A stretch of DNA of 64,000 bases from an uncultured Acidobacteriota bacterium (GTDB lineage Bacteria; Acidobacteriota; Blastocatellia; Pyrinomonadales; Pyrinomonadaceae). Shown here one piece after another: positions 19,040 to 27,686 of this stretch. The stretch's first letter is position 1. Each line of letters opens with the position of its first letter. Under the pieces are notes generated by a model. That model was given only the letters and a program-made list of their open reading frames with translations, was not told where the DNA came from and ran no database searches. The stretch spans positions 1 to 64,000 of the forward strand of contig CADEGD010000022.1 in the NCBI GenBank assembly GCA_902826795.1, read 5' to 3'. The position numbers and the translations under genes were made by a program.

Positions 19040-20434
19040 ATGTCCAATATCCTCATCGTTGACGACGAGCAAAGTTACCGCCAACTTCTTACTTTAGTAT
19101 TCGAAAGCGACGGCCATTCGATCAGAACTGCTTCAAACGGACGTGAAGCAGTTGAACTCGTAGCGGCCGAATCGCCAGATGTGATCGTGTCGGACGTGAG
19201 GATGCCCGACATGGACGGCATCGAGATGCTACGGGCGGTTCGAGAGACACATCCGGACCTTGGTGTTGTCTTTATGACTGCCCACGCGTCGGTTGAATCT
19301 GCTCGTGAAGCTTTCAAACTTGGCGCGGACGATTTTGTAACGAAGCCGTTCGATGTCGAAGAACTCAAGCTGATCGTCAAGAAAACCCTCGAAAAGCAGG
19401 AGCTGATCGACGAGAATCGGGCGTTCAAGCGGGCACAGCGTGATAGAGGCAGCGTAAAGAATATTATCGGCAGTTCGTCTCGTATGCAGGCGATCTATCA
19501 GATGATCGAGACCGTCTCTGAAGTTCAGTCGACGATCCTTATCAACGGCGAATCCGGCACAGGTAAAGAGCTTGTTGCCAGGGCGATCCACGACCTGAGC
19601 CCGCGTGCCGAGCGGCCTTTCATCTCGATAAACTGCGGTGCATTTACCGAAACCTTGCTCGAATCTGAGCTCTTCGGATACGTTAAGGGGGCTTTTACCG
19701 GAGCAAATACCAACAGGAAGGGCCTTTTTGAGGCAGCGAATAAAGGTACGATCTTTCTGGACGAGATCGGCGAAATGTCGCCTGCTATGCAGGTAAAGCT
19801 TCTCCGAGTACTACAGGAGAAAAAGGTTCGCCCTGTCGGAGCTCACGAAGAATTGTCTGTAGACGCTCGTGTAATCGCCGCTACTAACCGAGATCTCAAG
19901 AAGATGTCAGGCGAAGGCACGTTCCGCGAAGACCTTTTTTACCGTATCTCGGTGATCCCGATCAGCCTGCCGCCGCTGCGTGATCGCCGCGAAGACATTC
20001 CCGACCTCGTAGAACATTTCATCCACAAGTTCTGCGACATGTCCGGCCGTAATCTTTCGATCTCGCCAAAAGCGATGCAGATGCTCGAAGGATATATGTG
20101 GGGCGGAAACGTCCGTGAACTCGAACACACGATCGAGCGGGCCGTTGCCTTAGAACGTGGCGAAGAGATCGCACCGGAACGATTGCCCGAGCACATAACT
20201 AATTACAATCCCGAACGGATAAGTAAAGAGTTCGACCTTCCCGAAGACGGACTGAACCTGGCCGTTCACCTAGATAACCTCGAAAAGACCTACGTTGTTG
20301 AAGCTCTTCGAAAGACAGACGGCAATCAAACTAAGGCTGCCGATCTTCTTCAGATGCAGGTTCGTTCGCTTCGACATCTGCTCGACAAACACAACCTGAG
20401 ATCACTTTCCGCCCAGATGCGTAACGCCGACTAG
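19040..20434 (+). CDS. pilR: PilR-like sigma-54-dependent response regulator (NtrC family)
   Basis: 464 aa. The receiver domain has the phospho-acceptor in SDVRMPDMDG. The AAA+ domain has Walker A GESGTGKE, the sigma-54 contact loop GAFTGAN, Walker B GTIFLDEIGEM and the arginine-finger region. A Fis-type HTH ends the protein (GNQTKAADLLQMQVRSLRHLLDKHNL). It drives open-complex formation by RpoN holoenzyme. The near-consensus sigma-54 promoter before pilA, 220 bp downstream, is its obvious target. Confidence 0.93.
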   Translation: MSNILIVDDEQSYRQLLTLVFESDGHSIRTASNGREAVELVAAESPDVIVSDVRMPDMDGIEMLRAVRETHPDLGVVFMTAHASVESAREAFKLGADDFVTKPFDVEELKLIVKKTLEKQELIDENRAFKRAQRDRGSVKNIIGSSSRMQAIYQMIETVSEVQSTILINGESGTGKELVARAIHDLSPRAERPFISINCGAFTETLLESELFGYVKGAFTGANTNRKGLFEAANKGTIFLDEIGEMSPAMQVKLLRVLQEKKVRPVGAHEELSVDARVIAATNRDLKKMSGEGTFREDLFYRISVIPISLPPLRDRREDIPDLVEHFIHKFCDMSGRNLSISPKAMQMLEGYMWGGNVRELEHTIERAVALERGEEIAPERLPEHITNYNPERISKEFDLPEDGLNLAVHLDNLEKTYVVEALRKTDGNQTKAADLLQMQVRSLRHLLDKHNLRSLSAQMRNAD

Positions 20435-20454
20435 CGAATGAATCGAAGATGACT

Positions 20455-20488
20455 AAAAGAGCCTGAACAAATATGTTCGGCTCTTTTT
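20455..20488 (+). terminator. Rho-independent terminator after pilR
   Basis: The stem AAAAGAGCCTGAACA pairs with TGTTCGGCTCTTTT, with a single bulged A, a 5-nt loop and a run of T at the 3' end. It directly follows the pilR stop, so pilA is transcribed separately. Confidence 0.9.
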
Positions 20489-20507
20489 AGTTTTCATGGC
20501 CATCGCT

Positions 20508-20522
20508 TGACACTTTTTGTCA
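20508..20522 (+). promoter_or_regulatory. Candidate PilR enhancer: TGACA-ctttt-TGTCA inverted repeat
   Basis: A palindrome with TGTC half-sites lies about 130 bp upstream of the pilA sigma-54 promoter, flanked by direct repeats of CATCGCTT. PilR of Pseudomonas is known to bind (C/G)TGTC motifs at a comparable upstream distance. The binding here is inferred. Confidence 0.4.
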
Positions 20523-20653
20523 TCGCTTCTTTACCAAAATCTGGTATTTACAGGGTCTAGTTGCCGTTCATTTTGACCGCATCAAATATTTCAACCAAGT
20601 ATAAACGCTTTCTTATCAACACTTACGACATACCCATATAAGTCGCAAAAGTC

Positions 20654-20668
20654 TGGCACGGGGGTTGA
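20654..20668 (+). promoter_or_regulatory. Sigma-54 (-24/-12) promoter of pilA
   Basis: TGGCAC-GGGGG-TTGA matches the RpoN consensus TGGCAC-N5-TTGC except at the last base, with exact spacing between the GG and the -12 TG. It is 60-70 bp before the pilA start and downstream of the gene for a sigma-54 activator. Confidence 0.88.
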
Positions 20669-20727
20669 AATAGGCTTACTCGCCTGGGAAAGGTAGACGA
20701 AGACTTATATACACACTTTAGGAGATT

Positions 20728-21285
20728 GTGAATCAGACCATGAAAAATCAGAAAGGTTTCTCGCTTATCGAACTCTTGATCGTTGTCGTGATCATCGGAA
20801 TCATCGCTGCGATCGCTATCCCGAACCTGCTGGCGGCACGCCGCTCGGCTAACGAAGGTTCTGCTATCTCGTCGCTCCGCACCCTTCATGGTGCTCAGAT
20901 GACTTACTCTGCAACGACCGGTAACGGTGCTTATGCCGGTGCTACAGCCGCCAGCGAAGCTGCTCTTACGGAGCTCGCAGCAGCTAACGTCAACCTCGTT
21001 GACAACGTTCTCGGCGGCAGCTCGACCACGAAGAGCGGCTACAAGTTCCTCGGCGGACGCGTTGCTGCAACGGGCACGACCCCTGCTCAGTTCTGGTACA
21101 CGTCGAATCCGACCTCAGTTTCGGGTCTGACGAAGACCGGTACGCGTCGCTTCGGCGTTGACACCCCTGGTGTTATCGTTGTCGACCCGACAGAAGCTCA
21201 GCTCGCAGCCGCATTCACGCTCGCAGCTATCGGTACCTGCCAGACGGCTCCGAACCCAGCAGCTTGCCAGCCGCTTCCCAACTAA
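20728..21285 (+). CDS. pilA: Type IV pilin, major subunit PilA-like
   Basis: 185 aa from the GTG at 20728, which follows AGGAG closely. An ATG at 20740 (leader MKNQKG) is an alternative. The class III signal is cleaved at QKG/FSLIELLIVVVIIGIIAAIAIPNLL, with the Glu5 required for assembly. The rest is a short globular head rich in Ala/Thr/Gly. A final cysteine pair (GTCQTAPNPAACQPLPN) can form the D-loop disulfide. The N-terminal extension (AARRSANEGSAISSLRTLHGAQ) is typical of acidobacterial pilins. It has its own sigma-54 promoter and terminator, as expected of a highly expressed monocistronic pilin. Confidence 0.92.
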   Translation: MNQTMKNQKGFSLIELLIVVVIIGIIAAIAIPNLLAARRSANEGSAISSLRTLHGAQMTYSATTGNGAYAGATAASEAALTELAAANVNLVDNVLGGSSTTKSGYKFLGGRVAATGTTPAQFWYTSNPTSVSGLTKTGTRRFGVDTPGVIVVDPTEAQLAAAFTLAAIGTCQTAPNPAACQPLPN

Positions 21286-21312
21286 ATTAGGGCTGTCAAC
21301 TTTGACATAACC

Positions 21313-21352
21313 GCAGGAGACAGTCTTCAGGCTGTCTCCTGCTTTCCCTTTA
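21313..21352 (+). terminator. Rho-independent terminator after pilA
   Basis: A perfect 11-bp stem, GCAGGAGACAG/CTGTCTCCTGC, has an 8-nt loop and is followed by a T-rich tract (TTTCCCTTT). Confidence 0.9.
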
Positions 21353-21403
21353 ACCTCCCTAACGCCTCCCCAGCTTTACCCCGCCCGATCTCGCCGCACT
21401 CTA

Positions 21404-23107
21404 ATGACAACCGAATCATCGAAAATCGGATCGAGAAGATTCAATCTTAACGACCGCGCCGCGATCCTGCTGCTGCTCGTATTCTCGGCAGCTCTCGTGG
21501 CCCCCGCAGCCTACTTTGGGATTCCAGACAATTACGACCTTGGTCAACACCTGCGTTTTGCTCAGACGTGGAATCAAACTCTTTCCGAGGGTTCGATCTT
21601 TGCCGCATGGGGTGCCGTGGATAATGCCGGACTTGGCAGTCCTGGCGTTCGCTTCTATCCGCCCGCGAACCACATGCTGATGGGCCTGCTGCAAATAGCG
21701 ACCGGCAGTTGGTATGACACGCTTTGGATCACGATGCTGATCTGGATGTTCATCGGCAGCATAGGCGTCTATAAGCTCGCCTCCGAATGGCTGACGCCTG
21801 AAACGGCCTTCTGTTCATCGCTTCTTTACGGCATAGTTCCATATCACCTGCTTCAAGTATTTCAGGCGTTCCTTCTCGCCGAGTTCGCGGCTGCGGCTAT
21901 CCTGCCTTTCTGTTTTCTGTACGCTCACCGTCTTATCAATGCGGGTGGCACGAAGAACATCCTGCTTTTCGCCTTTTCTTATGCGGGCCTGATACTCGCC
22001 CACATCCCGTCAACGATCATAGGCTCACTTTCATTAGGCGTTTTCGTTCTTTGTTTTCTGTCGAAAAGGAACTTTCTTCGCTCGTTTGCGGGTTTCGCCA
22101 CCTCGGGAGTTACCGCTCTCGCACTAACCGCCTTCTACTGGGTGCGCATGGCCAGCGAACTGGCTTGGGTCAAACACAACACGTCCGAATACTATTCGGC
22201 CGGCTTTTATAACTACTCCACTTACCTTTTTCCGATGATCATTAGCGCCGGCGACGATTACGTCCCACGTTTTCTTTGGCTGATGGATATCTGCATACTA
22301 CTGACGATCTTCCTGTTTATTCCGGCGATTATCGTGGCGTTGATACGCAGAAAGGGAGGCGTTCCGCGATTTCTGATCGCGTTTCTTTCGACAGGCTTCT
22401 TTACCGTCTTCATGATGTCGGTTTTGAGCACGGCTATCTGGGATAACGTTTCGCTTATCCAAAAGCTCCAGTTCGCATTCCGCTGGCTGAGTGCAACTTC
22501 CGTAATAGCGGCGATAGTCTTCCCCGCCGCCGTCGCATGTCTAATTGCGAATCGAAAGACCATCACCCGACCTTTCGCTTACGGTTTGGCCTTAGTTATC
22601 ACGATGATTATTGTCGTCGATATGAGCCAGATCGTTATTCCATCAGCTCCAGTTCCTCGCGAACGCATTCAAGAAATCGTCGATACGCTAAATGAGAAAG
22701 CCGGCTGTGAATGCTGGTGGCCTATATGGGCGAAACCCGGGGCGATGAAAGAAGCCGAACCGGTTGTCGCGGGAACCAGAGAAGTAAAGATAGAAAGCTG
22801 GGAAGCAGGCGACCGACGCTTCACAATCGAGACCGGAGAATCGACATCGGCCCGCATCGCGACCTTCTACTATCCCTACTGGAAGGCCGAGATCAACGGC
22901 CAGGAAATCGCTCCGAACCTTGCAGACGACGGTGCCATGACGATTCCGCTTTCGGCCGAAAGGTCGGACGTAAGGCTTTATTTTGCCGAACCGGCAAAAG
23001 TAACGGTCAGTCGATATTTATCCGCATCCGCTCTGGCAGTTTGGCTTCTGGCTTTCACTGCAATTCGGATTCGCCGGAAAAGAGCCGAGGAGGGTGAATA
23101 TGTCTGA
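21404..23107 (+). CDS. Polytopic membrane protein, GT-C/PTPS-related type, possible glycosyltransferase
   Basis: 567 aa with about 10-11 hydrophobic helices. The first periplasmic loop carries DNYDLGQHLRFAQTW, with an acidic pair as in GT-C enzymes that use lipid-linked sugars. The region HIPSTIIGSLSL and the overall layout resemble 6-pyruvoyl-tetrahydropterin-synthase-related membrane proteins and YfhO-like enzymes. The C-terminal soluble part (FTIETGESTSARIATFYYPYWKAEING) looks like a beta domain, again as in YfhO-like proteins. It sits between pilA and an acyltransferase gene, which it overlaps. Modification of pilin or surface glycan is a reasonable but unproven role. Confidence 0.6.
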   Translation: MTTESSKIGSRRFNLNDRAAILLLLVFSAALVAPAAYFGIPDNYDLGQHLRFAQTWNQTLSEGSIFAAWGAVDNAGLGSPGVRFYPPANHMLMGLLQIATGSWYDTLWITMLIWMFIGSIGVYKLASEWLTPETAFCSSLLYGIVPYHLLQVFQAFLLAEFAAAAILPFCFLYAHRLINAGGTKNILLFAFSYAGLILAHIPSTIIGSLSLGVFVLCFLSKRNFLRSFAGFATSGVTALALTAFYWVRMASELAWVKHNTSEYYSAGFYNYSTYLFPMIISAGDDYVPRFLWLMDICILLTIFLFIPAIIVALIRRKGGVPRFLIAFLSTGFFTVFMMSVLSTAIWDNVSLIQKLQFAFRWLSATSVIAAIVFPAAVACLIANRKTITRPFAYGLALVITMIIVVDMSQIVIPSAPVPRERIQEIVDTLNEKAGCECWWPIWAKPGAMKEAEPVVAGTREVKIESWEAGDRRFTIETGESTSARIATFYYPYWKAEINGQEIAPNLADDGAMTIPLSAERSDVRLYFAEPAKVTVSRYLSASALAVWLLAFTAIRIRRKRAEEGEYV

Positions 23108-24254
23108 CCTCGAAGTCAGCCCGGCAAACGCAGCCGCTGATACATCGCCAGAACCGGAATTTAGGCACTATCCGGTCCTCGACGGACTGCGGGCGATCGC
23201 GGTTCTTACCGTCATGGTCTATCACCTTGACGAACTCGTGCCGGGCCTCACGATGTTCACGTCCGGAGGATTTCTCGGGGTGGATATTTTCTTCGTCCTC
23301 AGCGGCTTCCTGATAACCTCGGTTTTGCTCAATGAACATAGACGAACCGCCACTTTCAGCCTTCCGAACTTCTTCATCAGACGTTTCTTCAGGCTTACTC
23401 CGGCCCTGTGGTTCTTTTTGTTTTTTGTGCTTGCCTTTGGCGAAATTCTCCAACCCGGCCTGTTTAATGTACTTTCATACGACACGGTCATTTACGCCTT
23501 TACCTATCTCCTTAACTGGCACAGCGCGGCGGGCGGCATGGGCAGCCAGCTTAACCACATCTGGTCGCTCTCGATCGAAGAACAGTTCTACATTTTTTGG
23601 GCTCTAGTCCTCTATAAGGCATTCGCTGAAGGACGATCACGCGAGAAGATCGCCGCTGGCACTGCTCTCTTGATCTCGGTTCTTGTACTTCAGCGAGCGA
23701 TCAGAGCGGCAACTGGAACCGAGCCGAACATTCTTTACTATTCAACCGACACGCGCATAGACGGACTATTGATCGGATGCCTAGCGTCGATGGCCCTGTT
23801 TTGGCGGCTATTGAGTTCCGATTTTCTCAGATCCGTGGCATTCCGTCGCATCTTTCTCGCATCGTTTCTCGTCGCGGTCGGCGTGTTTATCACATTCGCC
23901 TACAACGACCGTGCCCTTTATTACGGCTTTATTTCCCTATTTTCGTTGTCCGTGGCTGTCTCAATTCTCTGGCTGATCTCAAACGACGGAACGCTGATCC
24001 ACCGACTGCTTGAGAATCGAACCATGCGTTGGATCGGCAAGATCTCGTACGGGCTCTATCTTTGGCATTACTTCTTTTACACCGTCATCAAAAATCAGAA
24101 GTATGTAGAATCGATGTCCGCACAAGTGGCGATCGCCCTGGCCCTTTCTTTCGCGGCAGCGTCCGTTTCCTACTACCTTGTCGAACGCCCGATACTTTCC
24201 CTCAAGGACTCGTTCCAGAAACGAAAAACTCCGCGGCTTTCGGAAGCGGTGTGA
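23100..24254 (+). CDS. Membrane acyltransferase, OafA/acyltransferase-3 family
   Basis: 384 aa. Start chosen at the ATG at 23100, which has AGGAGG six bases upstream; the GTG at 23094 is inside that Shine-Dalgarno. It overlaps the preceding gene by 8 bp (coupled). The family hallmarks are LDGLRAIAVLTVMVYHL, GGFLGVDIFFVLSGFLIT, FFIRRFFRLTPALW, LNHIWSLSIEEQFYIFW and WIGKISYGLYLWHYFF, with ~10 membrane helices. The His in MVYHL is the conserved catalytic residue. It adds acetyl or another acyl group to an extracytoplasmic carbohydrate. Coupling to the GT-C-like gene suggests the same glycan. Confidence 0.9.
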   Translation: MSDLEVSPANAAADTSPEPEFRHYPVLDGLRAIAVLTVMVYHLDELVPGLTMFTSGGFLGVDIFFVLSGFLITSVLLNEHRRTATFSLPNFFIRRFFRLTPALWFFLFFVLAFGEILQPGLFNVLSYDTVIYAFTYLLNWHSAAGGMGSQLNHIWSLSIEEQFYIFWALVLYKAFAEGRSREKIAAGTALLISVLVLQRAIRAATGTEPNILYYSTDTRIDGLLIGCLASMALFWRLLSSDFLRSVAFRRIFLASFLVAVGVFITFAYNDRALYYGFISLFSLSVAVSILWLISNDGTLIHRLLENRTMRWIGKISYGLYLWHYFFYTVIKNQKYVESMSAQVAIALALSFAAASVSYYLVERPILSLKDSFQKRKTPRLSEAV

Positions 24255-24324
24255 CCTGCTGTACTGCTCTTCGGTTATGTTAAACTACTGCTCTTTCGGG
24301 CCAGTCAGGTAGCCGAAGTTCTTG

Positions 24325-25125
24325 ATGAATAATTCCTCGAACGCAAGTAACCCGCTTCACAGGATCATGTCGATCGCCCGAAACACGTTTCGCGAGGCGA
24401 TCCGCGATCGGGTTCTGTATAACCTCATCATTTTTGTTTTGCTCCTCGTCGTTTGTGCTGTCCTCTTAGGCGATCTTACCGATGGGCAGGAAGCCAGAAC
24501 GATCGTGAACATCGGCCTGAACGCGGTGCTTTTGTTCGGTGCCTTCATCGCGATCTTCGTCGGTGTGGGCCTGGTATCGAAAGAGATCGAGAAGAAGACC
24601 GTATTCGCACTCTTCGCCAAGCCCGTACGTCGAACAGAGTTTATCGTCGGAAAATATCTCGGGCTTTGCGTTACTTTGCTTGTTAACGTGTCGATCATGG
24701 CGGCGGGAGTAACGCTTGCGTTGCTTTATGTCGGCGGTACGTCGCTGGTCGTACCGGTTTGGACATCATCGCTGCTAATTTTTTTTGAACTGGCGATCAT
24801 CACTGCGATCGCGATCCTTTTTTCTTCATTTTCGTCGCCGGCACTCTCGGCGCTGCTGACGTTCCTCGTGTTTGTTATCGGCCACTTGAGTGCGTCGCTT
24901 CGCGACCTTGGCAACAACCTCGGATCGGCGGTGGCATCCGCCCTCTTTAACGCTATTTATTATCTCCTGCCGAATCTTTCGATCTTTAGTTTCAGGACGG
25001 AAGCTGCTATTGGCCTCACGCCATCGATCTCGATGACCGGAGCGTCTCTGAGCTACGCAATCGCTTACAGTTGTATAGCCCTTGCTATCGCAGCGGCTGT
25101 CTTTTCTCGTCGCAACTTCAAATAG
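24325..25125 (+). CDS. ABC-2 type exporter permease
   Basis: 266 aa from the ATG at 24325 (a TTG is directly before it). An amphipathic entry segment (IARNTFREAIRDRVLYNLIIF) is followed by six hydrophobic helices. The conserved SKEIEKKTVFALFAKPVRRTEFIVGKYLG loop is typical of ABC-2/NosY-like permeases. The ATPase gene follows two genes later (26072), with a TPR gene in between. The three are spaced 7 and 6 bp apart and form one operon. The substrate cannot be deduced. Confidence 0.88.
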   Translation: MNNSSNASNPLHRIMSIARNTFREAIRDRVLYNLIIFVLLLVVCAVLLGDLTDGQEARTIVNIGLNAVLLFGAFIAIFVGVGLVSKEIEKKTVFALFAKPVRRTEFIVGKYLGLCVTLLVNVSIMAAGVTLALLYVGGTSLVVPVWTSSLLIFFELAIITAIAILFSSFSSPALSALLTFLVFVIGHLSASLRDLGNNLGSAVASALFNAIYYLLPNLSIFSFRTEAAIGLTPSISMTGASLSYAIAYSCIALAIAAAVFSRRNFK

Positions 25126-25132
25126 CCGAACA

Positions 25133-26065
25133 ATGGCCGGCCGACTTAAAGATTTTTTGCCAACATTCGTCGTGATCGTCGCGGCTTTTCTTGTCGTCTT
25201 CTGGTTGAGTAACTACGTCGAAAGCGCCAAACCAAAGCTTCCGGAAAGCTTTAAGGACACGGACCTCGTCTTGCAGGGCAAGAAATTGAAGGGTTATGCA
25301 CTCGGCTCAGAGGGAATGCTCGCGGATTGGTATTGGATGATGGCGCTTCAGTATATCGGCGGGGAAAATGCGGATAGCCCGCAAGAGCAGATCGACATCG
25401 GCGACCTCAGAAACCTTAATCCGCGACTGTTGTATCCGTATCTTGACAGCGCGACCGATCTCGACCCGAGCTTTTTCGCAGCGTATTCTTACGGAGCTAT
25501 TGTGCTGCCCGCCATCGACGCCGATAAGGCAATCGCACTGACCGAGAAAGGCATCCGAAACAATCCCGACAAGTGGCGGCTCCATCAATATCTCGGATAT
25601 ATCTACTGGCAAATGAAGAATTTCGAGAAGGCCGCCGAAACCTATGAAGCCGGATCACAGGTCGCAGGGGCCGCGCCGTTTATGAAGGAAATGGCGGCTC
25701 AGATGCGATCGAAAGGCGGAAGTCGCGACGTTGCCCGAGCGATGTTTCGCCAGATCCTTGAGAGTTCCGAAGACGAACAGAGCAAACGCAGTGCTCAGCT
25801 CAAGCTATGGGGACTCGACGCCGAAGACGAGATCACCGCGATAAATGAAACCCTTACGTCGGCGAAAGCTGCGAATGGGTGCCCGGTTAAACTTTCCGAT
25901 GTTTACTCGCAGCTCGCGAATATAGATCTGCCAAATGGCGGCGACTTTCGGATCGATAAGGATAAAGGACTCGTCGATCCTACGGGCGTTCCTTATCGGT
26001 TTGACGCCTCAAGTTGCTCGGTCGAGCTTGGCCCCGAATCAAGACTGCCAAAACCGCTTAATTAA
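25133..26065 (+). CDS. Membrane-anchored TPR protein within the ABC operon
   Basis: 310 aa from the ATG at 25133, which is 7 bp after the permease stop. The longer frame from 25082 overlaps the permease gene and is less likely. One N-terminal membrane helix (TFVVIVAAFLVVFWLSNYV) is followed by a soluble region starting with LVLQGKKLKGYALGSEGMLADWYWMMALQYIGG. Two or three TPR-like helical repeats come next (LDPSFFAAYSYGA...NPDKWRLHQYLGYIYWQMKNFEKAAETYEAG). The C-terminus is ~60 residues with DPTGVPYRFD. It is not a known ABC subunit. Its place between permease and ATPase suggests a dedicated partner of this transporter. Confidence 0.72.
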   Translation: MAGRLKDFLPTFVVIVAAFLVVFWLSNYVESAKPKLPESFKDTDLVLQGKKLKGYALGSEGMLADWYWMMALQYIGGENADSPQEQIDIGDLRNLNPRLLYPYLDSATDLDPSFFAAYSYGAIVLPAIDADKAIALTEKGIRNNPDKWRLHQYLGYIYWQMKNFEKAAETYEAGSQVAGAAPFMKEMAAQMRSKGGSRDVARAMFRQILESSEDEQSKRSAQLKLWGLDAEDEITAINETLTSAKAANGCPVKLSDVYSQLANIDLPNGGDFRIDKDKGLVDPTGVPYRFDASSCSVELGPESRLPKPLN

Positions 26066-26071
26066 ATTTCT

Positions 26072-27004
26072 ATGGAAAACGTCGTTCAGATAACAGATCT
26101 CGTCAAAGATTACGAAACCGGTTTTTTCAAGAAAAAGAAGGTTCGAGCCGTTGACGGCATCTCGCTCACCGTCAGCGGCGGTCAGATCTTCGGATTCCTC
26201 GGCGGTAACGGAGCGGGTAAAACGACGACGATCAAGATATTGATGAGCCTGCTCTATCCCACTTCGGGAAACGCTCAAATACTCGGCTCCGATATCTCCG
26301 ATTTCGAAATGCATCGCCGCATCGGTTATTGCCCGGAGAATCCTTACTTTTACGATTACCTGACGCCAAAAGAATTGCTTTCTTACTTCGCCGAAATATT
26401 TGGAATCAGCCCAGCAGAGTCGAAAAAGCGCACGGAAGAACTTCTTACACAAGTCGGTCTTGAAGAAAAAGATTGGAACAAACAGCTTCGAAAATTCTCG
26501 AAGGGAATGCTGCAACGCGTCGGACTCGCCCAATCGCTGATCAACGACCCCGAACTCGTTTTTCTTGACGAACCGATGTCCGGCCTCGATCCGATCGGCC
26601 GCCGCGAGGTCCGCGAACTCATCGCAAGTCTCCGCGATCAAGGCAAGACCGTATTTATGTCTACGCACATTCTCTCGGACGTCGAGGCGCTGTGTGATGA
26701 AGTTGCAATACTGCGGAAAGGCAAACTTGCGGCGAACGGACGGCTAGATGACCTGCTCACGACTCATGCCGGCGATCAGGCATTCGAGATAACTCTTCGC
26801 GGAATAGCGGCTGAAAAACTCTCGGAGGCGTTCGCCGATGCCGACATCGTCTCCCGCGGCCACGGCGTTACCTTGCGCGTGTCTGACGAATCAAAGATCG
26901 ACACCGTCCTCGCCGAAGCCCGCAAACACGGCGGCAAACTCACAAGCGTCCAGCCGACCAAGCAATCGCTCGAAGAACTTTTCGTCAGCAAAACCGGCGA
27001 ATGA
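26072..27004 (+). CDS. ABC transporter ATP-binding protein
   Basis: 310 aa. Walker A GGNGAGKTTTIK, Q-loop region CPENPYFYDYLTP, signature FSKGMLQRVGLAQ (a variant of LSGGQ), Walker B LVFLDEPMSGLDP and switch His in STHILSDVE are all present. After the nucleotide-binding domain there is the ~90-residue C-terminal extension usual in DrrA/CcmA-like exporters. It powers the permease encoded at 24325. Confidence 0.93.
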   Translation: MENVVQITDLVKDYETGFFKKKKVRAVDGISLTVSGGQIFGFLGGNGAGKTTTIKILMSLLYPTSGNAQILGSDISDFEMHRRIGYCPENPYFYDYLTPKELLSYFAEIFGISPAESKKRTEELLTQVGLEEKDWNKQLRKFSKGMLQRVGLAQSLINDPELVFLDEPMSGLDPIGRREVRELIASLRDQGKTVFMSTHILSDVEALCDEVAILRKGKLAANGRLDDLLTTHAGDQAFEITLRGIAAEKLSEAFADADIVSRGHGVTLRVSDESKIDTVLAEARKHGGKLTSVQPTKQSLEELFVSKTGE

Positions 27005-27076
27005 TTATTTTCTCAGGTCATCTTTTTTACTCTCGTTCATCCCGTTCCGTGTTAAAAAAAATACTGACCACAGAAT

Positions 27077-27100
27077 AAGAAGAAAAGAAGAAAAGAAGAA
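27077..27100. repeat. Three exact tandem copies of AAGAAGAA
   Basis: An 8-bp unit is repeated exactly three times, abutting the stop codon of the minus-strand gene at 27102. It is a simple-sequence tract in the convergent gap after the ABC operon. Confidence 0.85.
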
Positions 27101-27101
27101 A

Positions 27102-27614
27102 TTACTGAGCCCGTATCGCCGTTACTTTCCAGCGGATATTGGCGCGATCGTCATCTTTGGTGAACCCGTCGATCGCGAGCGTGATCGGGATCGTCTCGCC
27201 CGGTCCGAGCAATTCACGCTGCGTGGGTATCACGAGCACCTTTTTCTCTTTCAAGACTTGATTGAACTGATCGACGACTGCGGCATTCACTTCAAGGCCG
27301 TTCAGCGTGCGGCTTCCCTTGTTCCTGATGTTGCCCGTGATTGACATCGATATCAATCCGTTCAAAGAGTTGGGAAACTGAACGGTCTTATCGGGGTCGG
27401 TCCCGATAATAATGTCTTTTGTTATCTCCTGGAACTGCGGCGAATCCTCACGAAGAGCGTCTGCCAGCACCGCCGCCTTCTGATCGTCCATCGACGGCCG
27501 CTGCATCGCGATCAGCACGACGATCGCGATCAGTAACAAGCCGACCAGCCCGCCGATCAACAGCCCTTTGTTAAGCCCAGACTTCTTCTCTTCTTTGTCG
27601 AAAAGCGTATCCAT
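27102..27614 (-). CDS. Small single-pass membrane protein with FxLYD/DUF2393-like beta domain
   Basis: 170 aa from the ATG at 27614; the frame stays open upstream to 27797, but that part overlaps the start of priA. The cytoplasmic stretch MDTLFDKEEKK is followed by a membrane helix (GLLIGGLVGLLLIAIVVLIAM). The outer part ends with ISMSITGNIRNKGSRTLNGLEVNAAV...GPGETIPITLAI, the alternating pattern of a single immunoglobulin-like sandwich seen in FxLYD/DUF2393 proteins. Function unknown. It is divergent from priA (72-bp gap). Confidence 0.65.
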   Translation of the reverse strand: MDTLFDKEEKKSGLNKGLLIGGLVGLLLIAIVVLIAMQRPSMDDQKAAVLADALREDSPQFQEITKDIIIGTDPDKTVQFPNSLNGLISMSITGNIRNKGSRTLNGLEVNAAVVDQFNQVLKEKKVLVIPTQRELLGPGETIPITLAIDGFTKDDDRANIRWKVTAIRAQ

Positions 27615-27686
27615 ATTGGTCTTCGTTAGACGCTCGTTTCCCGCCAAAAGTTCCCATAGGTTATCATCGCTTGATAGCGAATCGAA

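Noticed and set aside
20435-20727. Small RNA gene in the ~290-bp pilR-pilA gap
   Set aside because: The gap is accounted for by the pilR terminator, the candidate PilR site and the sigma-54 promoter; no separate promoter-terminator unit is visible.
27077-27100. CRISPR-like repeat
   Set aside because: The units are 8 bp and contiguous, without spacers or cas genes.
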